NCBI GenBank assembly: GCA_030141605.1
Contig: JAQGDQ010000215.1
Location: 1 to 35,000 of the forward strand
DNA: 35,000 bases
Direction of reading: 5' to 3'
Origin: Tubiluchus corallicola
Lineage: Eukaryota; Priapulida; Priapulimorpha; Priapulimorphida; Tubiluchidae
The translations under genes and the position numbers were made by a program. This document shows, in pieces, positions 33,588-35,000 of the stretch (position 1 is its first letter; the number at the start of each line of letters is the position of its first letter). A model generated the notes under the pieces. The model ran no database searches, was not told the origin of the DNA, and saw nothing but the letters and a program-made list of their open reading frames with translations.

Positions 33588-34387
33588 GCCAGGGACCTTT
33601 GGAAATGTTCTCCGCAAAATGAAACGTATATTCCTCTTTATGGAACTGACGTTAGGTGTCCCAAGGTTGTGTGTGCTGAGGTTGTGTGTGCTGGGGTTGT
33701 GGATGCTACGATTGTGGGTGCTGGGATTGTGGAGGTTGCTGGTGCTATGCTTGTGGGTGCTGGCGAGGTTGCTGGTGCTGAGGTTGTGGGTATTAAGGAG
33801 GTTGCTGGTGCTGAGGTTGTGGGTATTAAGGAGGTTGCTGGTGCTGAGGTTGTGGGTGCTGGGATTGTGGATATTGAGGAGGTTGCTGGTGCTGTGGTTG
33901 TGGGTGCTGACGAGGTTGCTGGTGCTGGGATTGTGGGTGTTGAGGAGGTTGCTGGTGCTGAGGTTGTGGATGCTGGGATTGTGGGTATTGAGGAGGTTTC
34001 TGGTGCTGAGGTTGTGGCTACTGAGGTTGTGGGTGCTAAGGTTGTGGGTATTGAGAAGGGTGCTGGTGCTGAGAGTGTGGGTGCAGGGATTGTGGGTATT
34101 GAGGAGGTTGCTGGTGCTGAGGTTGTGGGTGTTAAGGTTGTGGGTGATGACATTGCAGATACTGAGAAGGTTGTGGGTATTGAGGAGGTTGCATGTGCAG
34201 GGTTATGGGTACTGAGGTTGCTGGTGCTGAGGTTGTGGGTATTGAGGAGGGTGTTTGTGCAGATCTTGTGGGTGCAGAAGTTGCGACTGAGGGAGTAGTA
34301 GTAGTCCGAGTAGCGACTTTACATGAACAGTGTACGAGGCCAACGAAAAATACCTACGACTGTTTCAAGATAAATATGTCTACATGA
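33588..34387 (+). pseudogene. Repetitive Val/Ala/Gly/Glu-rich protein, partial or frameshifted
   Basis: Open from after a TGA at 33585 with no ATG, so an upstream exon would be needed (a weak acceptor GAGCCAG|GGACC lies at 33593). It starts DLWKCSPQNETYIPLYGTDV then RCPKV, faintly Kazal-like (C...Y.PxxGTD...C) but lacking the PVCG cysteine. Then come about 165 residues of repeats such as EVAGAEVVGIEEVAGAEVVG, nearly all GNN codons. A frame change (one base lost or two gained) lies at 34193-34203. The other frame continues the same repeat and ends VATLHEQCTRP...YDCFKINMST. The minus strand also has an open Thr/Ser/Pro mucin-like frame (33638-34153), but its flanks look non-coding. Either an indel or a dead gene. 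Confidence 0.4.
33669..34290. repeat. GNN-triplet minisatellite
   Basis: Built from the modules GTTGCTGGTGCTGAG, GTTGTGGGTATTGAGGAG and GCTGGGATTGTGGGT in 33- to 48-bp units. Length changes are multiples of three until about 34195. Strong strand asymmetry: plus strand G/T-rich. Confidence 0.9.
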
Positions 34388-35000
34388 CTAAAATTTCTTT
34401 TTGTTTTCATGTTTTTCGGTGTCACTAATAGCACGAAATGTACACATTTGATTTTAATGTTGATTATAAATTTGGATGAGGTTAACTTTTGCTTGCAGTC
34501 AGGCGCCTAGTAACGAGTTTAATCTACAGCAAAAATAAAGACTGAAAATTAGCCATCACAAATTATCGGCAAAGACGATTGCCAGCTATCATGGGACCAC
34601 AAGCTACTATAGGCATCAGTGCGTCACTGCCAGAATTTGGCGTGACATTACTTTCTCCCAGTAGACGTTACATAGTACTACTAACTGGTGAACCCACAGG
34701 TGAATAAATAAAACTAACGGCTTTTTCAGGTAAATTAGGGTAGTTGTCTTGAAAAAGATCTTACAGAAACTGGTACACGTTCTCAAAAAGTCCGTTACGT
34801 CAGGATACCCTCGCTAAATCACGTCCAGAACTCGAAATTTGAATTTGTGAAAATAAACTAGCGACTTTTACATGACAACTTTTGGATTTACTGTAATGTC
34901 CCACATGTAAAAACCCACATTCAGTTTGTAAATATGTATGTACGTAAAATATGTAAAGTTTTATTTTTTTGTACCTGTAGTTTAGTTTTTGCACTGACGC
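34388..35000. other. Mostly unassigned; one candidate short exon
   Basis: 34591-34707 encodes MGPQATIGISASLPEFGVTL then LSPSRRYIVLLTGEPTGE and is open upstream to 34546. It crosses a good donor (CCCACAG|GTGAAT at 34699), so it may be an exon of a plus-strand gene running out of the window. No family recognised. Confidence 0.25.

Noticed and set aside
33560-33640. tRNA-like 3' half on the minus strand (CCTGG-CTCAAAT-CCAGG arm)
   Set aside because: No matching acceptor strand, D arm or proper anticodon arm could be found; a chance hairpin or very old relic.
33638-34153. Minus-strand mucin-like Thr/Ser/Pro frame as the main gene call
   Set aside because: It is open and mucin-like, so not excluded, but flanking sequence in that frame looks non-coding and needs a frame change near 34195 as well. 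Kept only as an alternative.
33619-34215. 198-codon plus frame rich in LWVLRRLLVLRL
   Set aside because: Shifted reading of the GNN minisatellite; extreme Leu/Trp/Arg composition with no membrane-protein logic. The GNN frame has better flanks.

Overview
The window is animal nuclear DNA. It has short exons with GT/GC...AG introns, about one third GC, dense micro- and minisatellites, and remnants of LINE, Penelope-like, Tc1/mariner and hAT-type elements. A cilium/centriole gene beside a secreted Gly/His/Tyr-rich gene, plus the repeat spectrum, suggest a marine invertebrate, perhaps a mollusc. That taxonomic guess is inference only. No prokaryotic operons, rRNA, intact tRNA or CRISPR array were seen.

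Layout: 1-9.3 kb is repeat territory: a hAT-like MITE, a 53-bp minisatellite of about 25 copies, a Penelope-like RT scrap, 1.4 kb of pentanucleotide arrays, a Tc1/mariner scrap cut by a hAT-like terminus, and TE copy A. From 22.2 down to 10.2 kb, minus strand, lies the 3' two thirds of an OFD1 orthologue (centriole/centriolar satellite coiled-coil protein). Eight exons have matching splice phases, including one probable GC-AG intron and one intron whose 5' end is a 42-bp minisatellite. The 5' third (LisH region) was not found. TE copy B sits in an OFD1 intron in inverted orientation to copy A, so the pair brackets the last two OFD1 exons.

From 20.8 to 29.6 kb: microsatellites, LINE fragments (RT with YADD box, C-terminal regions, 3' tails), a 32-bp minisatellite, a ~350-bp MITE, and long stretches where nothing is recognised.

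From 29.6 to 33.3 kb, plus strand, is a complete three-exon gene with CCAAT and TATA boxes and an initiator. It encodes a 173-residue secreted protein: signal peptide, basic middle, RKR processing site and Gly/His/Tyr-rich tail. Just downstream (33.6-34.4 kb) is a GNN-codon repeat that reads as a Val/Ala/Gly/Glu-rich, elastin- or silk-like chain flanked by Cys-containing non-repetitive ends, with one frameshift. The two neighbours may be a small cluster of repetitive extracellular-matrix genes; this pair is the most interesting candidate for something undescribed. The OFD1 gene and these genes have no evident functional link.
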